Shown piece by piece: positions 25,807 through 33,581 of a stretch of DNA of 64,000 nucleotides. Location: NCBI GenBank assembly GCA_025699075.1, contig JAILWG010000001.1:1-64000 (forward strand). The letters run 5' to 3'. Source of the DNA: Candidatus Nitrosopumilus sp. (lineage in GTDB: Archaea; Thermoproteota; Nitrososphaeria; Nitrososphaerales; Nitrosopumilaceae). Every line of letters starts with the position of its first letter. Positions within the stretch are counted from its first letter, which is position 1. The notes beneath the pieces were generated by a model. That model was given only the letters and a program-made list of their open reading frames with translations. It made no database searches and was not told the DNA's origin. The position numbers were made by a program, and so were the translations under genes.

Positions 25807-25971
25807 TCACGGAGCTAGAAATAAATCGATTATCCATGAAATTGCAATTAAACTAATTGGAATTGATACAACGATTTTTGGATCTATTCTAAATCCCTTT
25901 GTCTCATCTTCAAAGAATCTCATGAGACCCCCACTTGATGCTGGAAGTGGTGCTGATTTCTTATCTGCCAT
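25807..25971 (-). CDS. Preprotein translocase subunit Sec61-beta (SecG)
   Basis: A 54-residue protein, missed by length filters, starting MADKKSAPLPASSGGLMRFF. It has the archaeal Sec61-beta pattern: a short polar N-terminus, the conserved G-L-x-R-F-F-E-[DE]-E-T-x-G-[IF] motif (GLMRFFEDETKGFRIDP), and one tail-anchor transmembrane helix (IVVSIPISLIAISWIIDLF). It is the small non-essential subunit of the SecYE-beta protein channel. It sits 7 bp upstream of DUF2070 and 35 bp downstream of the zinc-ribbon gene. Confidence 0.93.
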   Translation of the reverse strand: MADKKSAPLPASSGGLMRFFEDETKGFRIDPKIVVSIPISLIAISWIIDLFLAP

Positions 25972-26006
25972 TACAATTCCGAATCAAGGATTTTAACATA
26001 AATACT

Positions 26007-26336
26007 TTATTGTTTGCCTTTCATTTTTTCAATGGTTTCTAACAGTGAATTGATCGTTTTGAGAATATTTTGCTGCTTTTGATGATCTTTTTCCTCTTCT
26101 AATTCTCTTGAGAGTAATTCTAACTTTTTTTCTAGTGTTTTTCCTAGAGGTGTGGATTCATTATTTATTTCATTAATTGGAATGTCTTTTTTTTCTGGTT
26201 GGCGACCACAACTGATACACAGTGCTTGCCCTTCTTTCATTACTCTGACTCCTTTGCAATATGGGCAAGGCTCACTGAGTAATGTTGCCCCTTTGAGGAG
26301 CATTTCTGCTGCCTTTTTTGTTAGATCTTCTGTCAC
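26007..26336 (-). CDS. Sjogren's syndrome/scleroderma autoantigen 1 (p27) family zinc-ribbon protein
   Basis: A 109-residue protein. An N-terminal KKAAEMLLKGATLLSEPCPY helix leads to a zinc ribbon, C-PY-C-KGV...C-IS-C-G. A charged coiled-coil C-terminus follows (about 60-109). The A-x-x-L-L-x-G-x-x-x-L-x-x-x-C-P-x-C pattern is that of the autoantigen p27 family (UPF0148) common in archaea. The function is unknown. It may be cotranscribed with Sec61-beta and DUF2070. Confidence 0.88.
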   Translation of the reverse strand: MTEDLTKKAAEMLLKGATLLSEPCPYCKGVRVMKEGQALCISCGRQPEKKDIPINEINNESTPLGKTLEKKLELLSRELEEEKDHQKQQNILKTINSLLETIEKMKGKQ

Positions 26337-26439
26337 GGTATTTCTTATTTTTTCTATCTAAAAAATCAGTTTATTTCAAATTTTTTATTATATTCAAACA
26401 AGGCTTAATAGTGCGAATAATTGAATTTATTTCGAACGA

Positions 26440-26748
26440 ATGGCAGTAATTTGTAATACTTGTGGTCTCCCAGAAGATTTGTGTGCTTGTGGTGAACTTG
26501 CCAAAGATAGTACTAAGATAATAATTCGATTAGAAACTAGAAGATTTAAGAAAAAAGGTACTATGATTGAAGGATTAGATCCTAAATTAAATAATCTGGA
26601 AACTGTTGCAAAAGAACTCAAAAATAAATATGCATGCGGAGGAACTGCAAAAGAAGGTTATATCTTCTTACAGGGTGATCATAGGGATACTATCAAAGAT
26701 ACTTTGATCAATCTTGGATTTGCAGAGGATACTATAGAATTACATTAG
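26440..26748 (+). CDS. Translation initiation factor aIF1/SUI1
   Basis: A 102-residue protein. An N-terminal four-Cys knuckle (CNTCGLPEDLCAC) is followed by the SUI1 core: TKIIIRLETRRFKKKGTMIE, LKNKYACGGTAKEGYIFLQG and a C-terminal helix (RDTIKDTLINLGF). The conserved CGGT loop is present. The factor binds the small ribosomal subunit and controls start-codon fidelity. It lies 1 bp upstream of the CPBP protease gene on the same strand. Confidence 0.96.
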   Translation: MAVICNTCGLPEDLCACGELAKDSTKIIIRLETRRFKKKGTMIEGLDPKLNNLETVAKELKNKYACGGTAKEGYIFLQGDHRDTIKDTLINLGFAEDTIELH

Positions 26749-26749
26749 A

Positions 26750-27745
26750 GTGCAATTGCAAAACTCAAACAAACTTCTCCAATCAATAGGGATTCCTTTT
26801 ACTGCACTGCTTTCAGTAATTTTTGGATTGCTGCTTGTTTCATTTCCAATTGGGGTCTACGTTGTTTTTGAAACTGATATTGGTGGTGATATCAACTATG
26901 AATATCCTTTGACTCATTTAGATATATTTGAGAATACTGAATTATTTCAAGCTCCTGTGGATGTTAGTATTGGTGATGCTTTTGTTGCGCTGTGGATTTT
27001 TTATCTTGTAGTTTTTGTGATTGCAATTTTAGGTCCAAAACATGCTTTCTTGAAAACTCTTTCTCCAATCATCTCGTATGGAAAATATGATACTCGCCCA
27101 AATTACATGATGGGTATTACAAAATGGTTTTCAATTCTGATTTTAGTGTCTGTATTGATTAACTATGTTCAGGAGGGCCTTGGTCTTGAGATTATTCCTC
27201 CTTTGGTGGAAAATAATCTAATTCAATTTTTTTATGTTACTCTAGCTCCGTTAATTGAAGAATTTGGATTTCGTTTGATCTTAATTGGGATTCCTGTGTT
27301 TGCCTTGTATTCAAATAAATCTTCTATGAAATATTTCATCAGGTGTCTGTGGAATCCTTCTACCTTGGATCTTCATGATCCAAAAAAGGCACTTCTTTTG
27401 ATAGTTTTTGTAGGTGTTCTTTTTGGATTTGCTCATATTGCATTTGGAGATGCATGGAGTGTTGGAAAATTTGCACAGGCCGCCGCTAGTGGAATTATCT
27501 TAGGTTGGGTTTATCTCAGATATGGTTTTGTAGCTTCGCTCCTGATTCATTGGGCTATGAATTATTTTGTATTTGCGTATGTCAATTTCATCTCTCAGAT
27601 TAATATGATTTCAATTGAGGATGCGTTTTCACATTCATTAATGGGATCCTTGGAAATTCTCATTTTAGTTTCTGGTGTGTTTTCAATTTGTATTTTATTT
27701 GTAAACAGATTTTTCTCAAAAAAAGAATCGTCTCTAGAGGTTTAG
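26750..27745 (+). CDS. CPBP-family intramembrane metalloprotease (CAAX protease/Abi)
   Basis: A 331-residue membrane protein with about eight helices and a GTG start. The catalytic signatures are intact: E170-E171-F-G-F-R175 (EExxxR), then FGFAHIAFG (FxxxH-like) and LLIHWAMNY (HxxxN-like). In eukaryotes related enzymes process prenylated proteins; in prokaryotes they serve various protein-processing and peptide-immunity roles. It directly follows the aIF1 gene and overlaps the convergent tfb gene by 12 bp. The substrate is unknown. Confidence 0.9.
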   Translation: MQLQNSNKLLQSIGIPFTALLSVIFGLLLVSFPIGVYVVFETDIGGDINYEYPLTHLDIFENTELFQAPVDVSIGDAFVALWIFYLVVFVIAILGPKHAFLKTLSPIISYGKYDTRPNYMMGITKWFSILILVSVLINYVQEGLGLEIIPPLVENNLIQFFYVTLAPLIEEFGFRLILIGIPVFALYSNKSSMKYFIRCLWNPSTLDLHDPKKALLLIVFVGVLFGFAHIAFGDAWSVGKFAQAAASGIILGWVYLRYGFVASLLIHWAMNYFVFAYVNFISQINMISIEDAFSHSLMGSLEILILVSGVFSICILFVNRFFSKKESSLEV

Positions 27746-28642
27746 TGCAACTTTCAAACCTTTGTATCTATTTCTAATTGTGACTTCTGTTACTCCTGCG
27801 GCTTCTGCAACATCTCTTTGAGTTTTGTTTTCTCCATTTGTAACACATGCAACATATAATGCAGCAGCTGCTAATCCCATTGGATCTTTGCCTGCTGAAA
27901 TTTTTTGCTCTTCTGCAGTTTGCAAAATTTTTGTTGCTTTTCTTTTTGTTTTTTCTGATAATCCTGCCTTACTTGCAATTCTTGAAATACATTTGACAGG
28001 ATCAACAACTGGCATTTTTAGATTTAATTCTCTTAACAATAATCTGTAACATCTTGCAATATCTTTTCGTTTAATGTTGCTTGCCTGTCCAATGTCCTTG
28101 AGTGTTCTTGGTGTTTCCGTATCTCTGCATGCTGCATATAGAGCAGATGCAATAAGGGCAGAAATGGAACGACCTCTTACAAGCCCTTTCTCAAGTGCTT
28201 TTCTGTAGATGTAAGCCGCTTTTTCAATAACTGAATCTCCAACAGCTAGTTTGTCTTTTAGTCTGTCCAATTCACTAAATGCTTGTCTGAAATTTCTATC
28301 AACTGGTTCATGAACTTGACTTCTACTGTCCCAAGTTCTTAATCTTTCAATGGTGCTTTTCATAGCTGCCGTTAATGGCTTGCCTGTAGCATCTCTGTTT
28401 TGGGGATTGATTACTGTAGCTAAACCCATATCGTGCATAGCAAGTGATGTTGGAACTCCTGCTCTGCTTTTGTTTTCTCCTTCATTTGAAAAGGATCTCC
28501 ACTCTGGTCCTGATTCTTCTACTTTGTCAGTGATAACGAATCCACATTTGCCACAGAAATTTTCTCCTGTATTGGCATCTGTAACAAGAGTCCCTTTTCC
28601 ACACCTGGGGCATTTGTCTTTTGGATTAGTTGTTTTAACCAT
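27734..28642 (-). CDS. tfb: Transcription initiation factor IIB
   Basis: A 302-residue TFB. The N-terminal zinc ribbon is C11-x2-C14...C30-x2-C33. A B-reader-like segment (GPEWRSFSNEGENKSRAGVP) follows. Two cyclin-like repeats occupy about 110-200 and 205-302, and the second ends with a helix-turn-helix (RDVAEAAGVTEVTIRNRYKG) that reads the BRE element. It bridges TBP and RNA polymerase. Thaumarchaea often carry several TFBs; this is the only one in the window. Confidence 0.96.
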   Translation of the reverse strand: MVKTTNPKDKCPRCGKGTLVTDANTGENFCGKCGFVITDKVEESGPEWRSFSNEGENKSRAGVPTSLAMHDMGLATVINPQNRDATGKPLTAAMKSTIERLRTWDSRSQVHEPVDRNFRQAFSELDRLKDKLAVGDSVIEKAAYIYRKALEKGLVRGRSISALIASALYAACRDTETPRTLKDIGQASNIKRKDIARCYRLLLRELNLKMPVVDPVKCISRIASKAGLSEKTKRKATKILQTAEEQKISAGKDPMGLAAAALYVACVTNGENKTQRDVAEAAGVTEVTIRNRYKGLKVALNL

Positions 28643-28752
28643 TTTCTCTCAAAACCTTTTATGATAATATTTAACATTTTCTAATTCATTACTTATAAGT
28701 TTGTTGTTGATTTCATGCCTAAAATAATAATTTTTTTATGTCTTGAATGTTG

Positions 28753-29391
28753 TTACTCTGTTTCTATAATCTCTCTAATTCTTTTAGAAATTTCTGGCTT
28801 TTCATTTTGTTCAAGAAGAAATTTTAGATCTTCCAAGTTGTCTACATCCCACATTATTCTTTTCACAAAAACCATGGCTACATTGAGAGTGTGCTCTTTT
28901 GCTGTATTCATGTGGATTTTGTAACTATCTTCATCATAATGAGTCTTCATTAAATCCACTGGCATTCTTGCCAATGCATTTGTTCCGTCAAATCTTCTAG
29001 ATGGTACAATGATTGCAAAATTTGGATGCATCTTGTAGTTTAATATGAAATCGATATCTTGAGTTTTGATAAATGGTATGTCTTGAGGAAAAACAATGGA
29101 TGCATCAAAATTGTTTTCTAAAAGATATTTGTCAGCTAATGCAACTGCACTATTTACACTCTCTTCTCTTTCATCTATGATTGTTACCGTGTTGAATTTT
29201 TTTCCAATTTCGATTGCTTTCTCTTCCTTGGTAACCATTATTGTTTTTTCAATTTGAGGTGATATTGATAATGTGTGTAAAATTTCTTCTAGCATTACCT
29301 TGCATAATTCTTCCACTTGATGCGTAGATAATTCTAAACGTGATTTTGCATTTAAGAAAGTCTTTACAGGAATAATTGCAGCTATTTTCAA
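28753..29391 (-). CDS. cofC: 2-phospho-L-lactate guanylyltransferase
   Basis: A 212-residue nucleotidyltransferase. The N-terminal MKIAAIIPVKTFLNAKSRL is the CofC signature (PVK-x-x-x-x-x-K-x-R-L). VFPQDIPFI holds the metal-binding Asp, and IVPSRRFDGTNAL is the product loop. It activates 2-phospho-L-lactate (or a related phospho-acid) with GTP, giving the donor used by CofD. It lies 1 bp downstream of cofD on the same strand. Confidence 0.94.
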   Translation of the reverse strand: MKIAAIIPVKTFLNAKSRLELSTHQVEELCKVMLEEILHTLSISPQIEKTIMVTKEEKAIEIGKKFNTVTIIDEREESVNSAVALADKYLLENNFDASIVFPQDIPFIKTQDIDFILNYKMHPNFAIIVPSRRFDGTNALARMPVDLMKTHYDEDSYKIHMNTAKEHTLNVAMVFVKRIMWDVDNLEDLKFLLEQNEKPEISKRIREIIETE

Positions 29392-29392
29392 A

Positions 29393-30313
29393 TTATACGT
29401 GTACTTGTTTTAAAATGAAATTTGCTAATGCGTCTTCAGCAAGTTTATTTTTCATAGTAATTTTTGTTTCAAAAACTTTCATATCTAAACTTTGAATCTT
29501 CTTTACTAACATCCTATCTTTTGTATCTACAATTATGTTTGAACATACATCTGAATACATTTTTGCTAATCCATATGCGTTTGATTCTATTCCTGCTGCT
29601 TGCATGTATTTTGCAGCAGGGCCGCTGATTGCATCATCCCCTATTAATGGGCTAATTGCAACAACTTTTTTCTTAATTTTTGATAATTCTTTTCTGATTC
29701 CTTTAATTTGTAACATTGGTCCAATTGATGTGAGTGGATTTCCAGGTGCTAAAATCACCATATCTGCATCATGAATTGCATTAACTGCTTCTGGATTTGG
29801 ACGTGCTTTGTCTGCTCCGATATACTGAATTCCTTCTACCGGATCTTTTCCTCTATGTTTGACCCAATATTCTTGTAAATGTAACTCTCCTTTATCTGTA
29901 GTAATTCTTGTTTCTACACTGTTATCGGTAACTGGAATAATGTTTGCGCTAACTGCAAATTTCTCACACATCCATTTTGTAATATCACTGAGATTCTTAC
30001 CATTTTTCAACATGTTTGTTCTGATCAAATGGGTTGCTGCATCTCTATCACCTACTCTGAACCATGTTTCCTCTCCAAATACTTCCATCTGACGCAAAAA
30101 GTTGAACGTGTCTTTTTTAATTCCCCATCCTCTTTCTTGATCAAGTAAATCTGCTAAGCCGTAAACTATGGTGTCTATGTCTGGACATACGTAAAGTCCG
30201 TACAACCAATAATTATCTCCTACATTGCTGATTACATTGACTTTGGATTCTTGAGCAACTAGTCCTCTTACTAGTTTGACCGAACCTGTTCCTCCTGCTA
30301 ATACTGTAATCAT
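29393..30313 (-). CDS. cofD: 2-phospho-L-lactate transferase (F420-0 synthesis)
   Basis: The CofD family. The N-terminus MITVLAGGTGSVKLVRGL is the nucleotide-binding G-G-T-G signature, and WFRVGDRDAATHLIRTNML and ILAPGNPLTSIGPML are conserved blocks. It transfers the phospholactyl group to FO to give F420-0. The frame opens 39 bp earlier at 30352, but a GAGGA stretch lies 7 nt upstream of the ATG at 30313, which gives the usual length (306 residues), so I use it. cofD-cofC form a two-gene unit. Confidence 0.95.
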   Translation of the reverse strand: MITVLAGGTGSVKLVRGLVAQESKVNVISNVGDNYWLYGLYVCPDIDTIVYGLADLLDQERGWGIKKDTFNFLRQMEVFGEETWFRVGDRDAATHLIRTNMLKNGKNLSDITKWMCEKFAVSANIIPVTDNSVETRITTDKGELHLQEYWVKHRGKDPVEGIQYIGADKARPNPEAVNAIHDADMVILAPGNPLTSIGPMLQIKGIRKELSKIKKKVVAISPLIGDDAISGPAAKYMQAAGIESNAYGLAKMYSDVCSNIIVDTKDRMLVKKIQSLDMKVFETKITMKNKLAEDALANFILKQVHV

Positions 30314-30428
30314 ATCATATTCCTCTAAAACTGAATACCTAACTATTGTCACTCAATATTACTTTTTCAGAAACTGCCGATCTGGCTAATTGGGATAAGT
30401 TTATTACCTTAATTTCGTGATTTTATTC

Positions 30429-31796
30429 GTGTCTCGGGCTGCAATTATGTCTGTTTTGCTAGCAACTCTTATTGTTGTTGGAACCAGCACTCCTGCTTGG
30501 GCAGCACAATTAGATGCTAGAATAAATCCTAATACTGAAACATCTCCATTTAAGATGAATTATCAAAAAACTGTTTTTATTGAATATCCAAATGGTGGAA
30601 ATCTTTTCGATGAATTAAAAGGAAAAGAATGGACTGTTTCTGGAACTGCTGATTCTTCAAATCCTGGAGTTGAGGCTTTAATGCATGAACTTAATCGTGG
30701 CATTGCTAATGATGGAAGTCAAGCACAAATTAGTGACTTGAATGTGTCTTATGATTTTCACCTTAAAGCAAGAAACATCAATACATCAATTGACTATCGT
30801 GTAATTTTAGAGGGAACTTTAACTGATTATGTTATTACAAAAGATTCTCAAAGATCTCTAGTAGATTTAGGATGGAGAGGACTAAGTACCGATAAAGAAA
30901 TCGTCATTGACGGTGTCGAAATTAACATTCCAATTAACATTTTAAGAGATAATGAACCTGGAGTTTACACTTACTTTGCAGGTACTGAAGCAGAAGAGGT
31001 TTTAGGAAAACATCTCATTAATGCTGATTTTATTTTAGAACAACCATTAACTAATTGGCACTTTTTGTTTGATCCAACTGGTATCAATGTAGATGCTGGA
31101 ACTTTTGGTCTAAGTGAAGAGATTGCAGGATTTGTTGTATCTTCATGGACGATGGGTGAAAGTAGTATTAGAGAAGGAAGACAGGTCGAACGAATATTTG
31201 AAGCTGAAGTAATGGCTGATCAATTGTATGTTATCAGAAGTGTTCAATCTTCTGATCAAGGCAATTTGGCTGTTATTGGATTTGGTGCTTTAGATGAATT
31301 AGATGGCATTGAAATTGCCGGTGTCACTCCAACTCCTCCTGAGGATTACATGACTACATCAACTGGTGATTTCCCAGTAATGATAGTTTACGGTATGGCT
31401 GGTATAGCAGCTATTGCAGGTATTGCATTTTTCTTTGTTAGTAGCAGATCACTCAAAAATGAAAAACAAGGTCAACAAGGAATTGATCCAAACCGATTGG
31501 TTGGTTATCAAACAAGTGCATCTGCTGGTGGCTATCAAACCAATAGAGGTGAAGCTCAATTAAGAGATGAATCTGATTATCAGCAAACAAGAAGCGTATA
31601 TGAAAACACCGCCCCTCAAGAAACAACAACTCCTCCTCCAACTATGGCTAATCGTGAAGAGGCTGCATGTGGCTGCGCTGCATCTGAAGAAATGGGTTCA
31701 GAATGTGATTGTGCAATGCAAGGCTCTTGTTTATGTGATGCCTCATGTGGCTGTGCATCTGATGTTTGTAAAGAACATGTTCAATCTATGAGTTAG
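30429..31796 (+). CDS. Membrane-anchored extracellular protein with CxC-rich cytoplasmic tail
   Basis: A protein of 455 residues from the GTG at 30429 (an in-frame GTG lies at 30417). A signal peptide ends near TSTPAWA. A large extracellular domain (about 25-300) has no match I know. One transmembrane helix follows (about 317-340, VMIVYGMAGIAAIAGIAFFF), then a Q/S-rich linker. The last 40 residues hold nine Cys, eight of them as four CxC pairs (CGC, CDC, CLC, CGC). With this topology the Cys tail faces the cytoplasm. Copper or another soft metal is a natural candidate, but that is inference. Confidence 0.78.
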   Translation: MSRAAIMSVLLATLIVVGTSTPAWAAQLDARINPNTETSPFKMNYQKTVFIEYPNGGNLFDELKGKEWTVSGTADSSNPGVEALMHELNRGIANDGSQAQISDLNVSYDFHLKARNINTSIDYRVILEGTLTDYVITKDSQRSLVDLGWRGLSTDKEIVIDGVEINIPINILRDNEPGVYTYFAGTEAEEVLGKHLINADFILEQPLTNWHFLFDPTGINVDAGTFGLSEEIAGFVVSSWTMGESSIREGRQVERIFEAEVMADQLYVIRSVQSSDQGNLAVIGFGALDELDGIEIAGVTPTPPEDYMTTSTGDFPVMIVYGMAGIAAIAGIAFFFVSSRSLKNEKQGQQGIDPNRLVGYQTSASAGGYQTNRGEAQLRDESDYQQTRSVYENTAPQETTTPPPTMANREEAACGCAASEEMGSECDCAMQGSCLCDASCGCASDVCKEHVQSMS

Positions 31797-31918
31797 TATT
31801 TTATCTAATTCTCAAATAATTTGTATTTCCACAAATGGTAATATTCTATTTTCTTTAAGTTTGTTGTAAAAAATAGATTTTTTATTGTTCCAAATACTGG
31901 TCATGTTTTTAATTTGTA

Positions 31919-32062
31919 ATGGCTGAAAGACTGACCATAATGCTGAATAGTGACATTGCAAAAAAACTTAGAGCACTTCAAGCAAAGAAGATTAAGGAAT
32001 CTGCGTCTACTGTAAGTTTTTCAAGAATTATCAATGAAGTTTTAGAAAAAGGCCTACGATGA
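31919..32062 (+). CDS. Small ribbon-helix-helix protein
   Basis: A 47-residue ORF, starting MAERLTIMLNSDIAKKLRAL. The layout is a short strand (RLTIML), helix 1 (SDIAKKLRALQAKKIK), a turn (ESAS) and helix 2 (VSFSRIINEVLEKGL), as in the MetJ/Arc/CopG fold. The S-F-S-x-I-I-N-E-V-L pattern is typical of archaeal CopG-like DNA-binding proteins. It would act as a dimer on DNA. No toxin gene is adjacent; the nearest gene is convergent. Confidence 0.8.
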   Translation: MAERLTIMLNSDIAKKLRALQAKKIKESASTVSFSRIINEVLEKGLR

Positions 32063-32072
32063 TATTGTATTG

Positions 32073-32213
32073 TCATTGATCATTAGATGTTTTTAATTTG
32101 TGAATTGTTCTAACGTGTCGTTTTAGATGCCCTTCTCCAGCTAGATGTTTTTTACAATGTGGACATTGTATTCTTTTCATACCGCTTACTTTCATACTTT
32201 TTATGAAATTCAT
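32073..32213 (-). CDS. Micro C2H2 zinc-finger protein
   Basis: A 46-residue ORF with a single classical finger, C-PH-C-x12-H-x4-H (CPHCKKHLAGEGHLKRHVRT, then IH). The basic flanks suit nucleic-acid binding. A TATA-like TTTAAATT on the minus strand (around 32233-32240) lies about 26 bp upstream of the ATG, supporting a leaderless start; a second in-frame Met (MKVSGMKRI) is possible. It is one of several C2H2 proteins in this window and is convergent with the RHH gene. Confidence 0.78.
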   Translation of the reverse strand: MNFIKSMKVSGMKRIQCPHCKKHLAGEGHLKRHVRTIHKLKTSNDQ

Positions 32214-32242
32214 ATATTAACCAATGTTTAATTTAAAAAATA

Positions 32243-32523
32243 TGTGTGCTGGGAGTAACCCTCCTTCTGTTTTCACGATATTTCGCTTTGCAGCCTACCT
32301 GAACTTAGTACAGGAACTATGAGTTCTGTTTGGCTTTGCTCCATGTGGGTCGTCTTTTTCATTCCTTTTATGGAAACCTCAGGTTTTGCCATCATTGTGC
32401 GCCATATTGGATTCATTTCTGCTCCGTTGCCAATCATCTCTGATTATCTATCTCCAGATCACATTTCCTGTTAGGAGGGAGGAGTTTCCTCTGCCGTAGC
32501 AGCGTGTCGTGCTCCAGCTCACA
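32243..32523 (-). ncRNA. rnpB: RNase P RNA (archaeal)
   Basis: About 281 nt. The closing stem P1 pairs TGTG(A)GCTGG at the 5' end (32514-32523) with CCAGC(A)CACA at the 3' end (32243-32252). Conserved regions are in order: CR-I GCAGAGGAAACTCC (32481-32494), a CR-II-like AACAGGAA, GGAGCAAAGCCAAACAG (within 32321-32342), and CR-V ACAGAAGGAGGGTTACTCCC (32251-32270). It is the catalytic RNA that trims tRNA 5' leaders, with archaeal protein subunits. The exact 5' and 3' ends are uncertain by a few bases. Confidence 0.88.
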
Positions 32524-32555
32524 TGATAAACTTACGCTGTTATTGGATTTGAGTA

Positions 32556-33185
32556 TTACTTTTCATGTTTTGTGCCTATGATGAATAATGTACCATGTTC
32601 TCTCTTCCATTTTTTCTTATTTTTCAAATCTTTGATCTGCTTTGTTTTCACTTCAAACCCCGCATTTTTGAAAAAATCTCTCCATTCTTTTTTTGAGTGA
32701 AGATGCATCTGTATTTTCATTATTCCTGCCCATCTTGCAGTTGCCTTGTTATCTGTGTAAAAATCAGTTCCACAAAAAAACTGTCCTCCTGGTTTTAACA
32801 ATTGGTATATTTTTTCTAGTGCTGTTTCGATGGATTCTGCATAATAGAGTGACTCCATAGAAAAAATGAAATCAAATTTTCCTTTGTATTTCATTGATTC
32901 AATATCTGTATGAAAAAACTCTTCTTTCTTGCTTTCCGTCTTTGTTTCAGCTTGAATAATCATTTTTTTACTTTTGTCTATCCCAACTGATTTTTTACAA
33001 TTTTTTTCCTTTGCAATTTTCCTTACTACCCATCCATTTCCACATCCCACATCTAGAAATGTAAATGGCTTTTCAAATGAAATTGTGTTTAAGAATTTTA
33101 AAACATTTTTTCCATGTTCTACCTCCATTAATTCTGCCCTTCCATTTTCAGCCCACTCATCAAAAGTTTTTCTAACTCTGTCCAT
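32556..33185 (-). CDS. Class I SAM-dependent methyltransferase
   Basis: A 209-residue methyltransferase with motif I FLDVGCGNGWVVRKIA (about 44-59), motif II around VGIDKSKKMI and FHTDIESMKYKGKFD, and a Methyltransf_11/25-type core ending in strands near residue 200. The substrate cannot be read from sequence. It lies directly upstream of the RNase P RNA on the same strand, 33 bp apart, so a readthrough arrangement is possible. Confidence 0.87.
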   Translation of the reverse strand: MDRVRKTFDEWAENGRAELMEVEHGKNVLKFLNTISFEKPFTFLDVGCGNGWVVRKIAKEKNCKKSVGIDKSKKMIIQAETKTESKKEEFFHTDIESMKYKGKFDFIFSMESLYYAESIETALEKIYQLLKPGGQFFCGTDFYTDNKATARWAGIMKIQMHLHSKKEWRDFFKNAGFEVKTKQIKDLKNKKKWKREHGTLFIIGTKHEK

Positions 33186-33293
33186 GCCTGCAATTCTTTT
33201 TTGTTTTAATTATAGTCTTCTTACTGATCTTTGATATGAACAACTTCTTCGTGTTTCTTATATCTAATTTTTAATTATTCTGTTTGAAGAGAA

Positions 33294-33509
33294 TTGCCTG
33301 ATGAATCATGCCGAAATTGTGGTGGAAAATTATCTGAAAATACAAAATGCTCTCAGTGTTTCAAGCCAAACAGCATGATTTGTAATAGTTGTGCAACATG
33401 CACTCTCGAGCAATTCCATTCATTTTGTATGTCTTACCAAGCCAACCAATTCAATGCTGTGCCAAAAATTGAGTCTGGTAACTACTCGGTGGTAGTTACC
33501 ATGGCTTAA
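33294..33509 (+). CDS. Small Cys-rich zinc-binding protein
   Basis: A 71-residue ORF starting at TTG. It has CRNCGGKLSENTKCSQCFKP, then ICNSCATCTL and a further Cys (FCMSYQ): at least nine Cys as CxxC-type knuckles, suggesting one or two zinc sites. The C-terminal codons contain a strong inverted repeat (33477-33500). The function is unknown. It precedes the large surface-protein gene by about 70 bp. Confidence 0.65.
   Translation: MPDESCRNCGGKLSENTKCSQCFKPNSMICNSCATCTLEQFHSFCMSYQANQFNAVPKIESGNYSVVVTMA
33477..33500. repeat. 9-bp-arm inverted repeat near a gene 3' end
   Basis: GGTAACTAC (33477-33485) and GTAGTTACC (33492-33500) are perfect complements around a 6-nt loop. The element lies in the last codons of the small Cys-rich ORF and about 80 bp upstream of the surface-protein gene. 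It could be an RNA hairpin or an operator. Confidence 0.6.
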
Positions 33510-33581
33510 TTTATACAATAAATTGACTCGATAATATAGCTGCTTAAGTTTTAAGTACTATGAGTCTTGATTTGGATCCTT

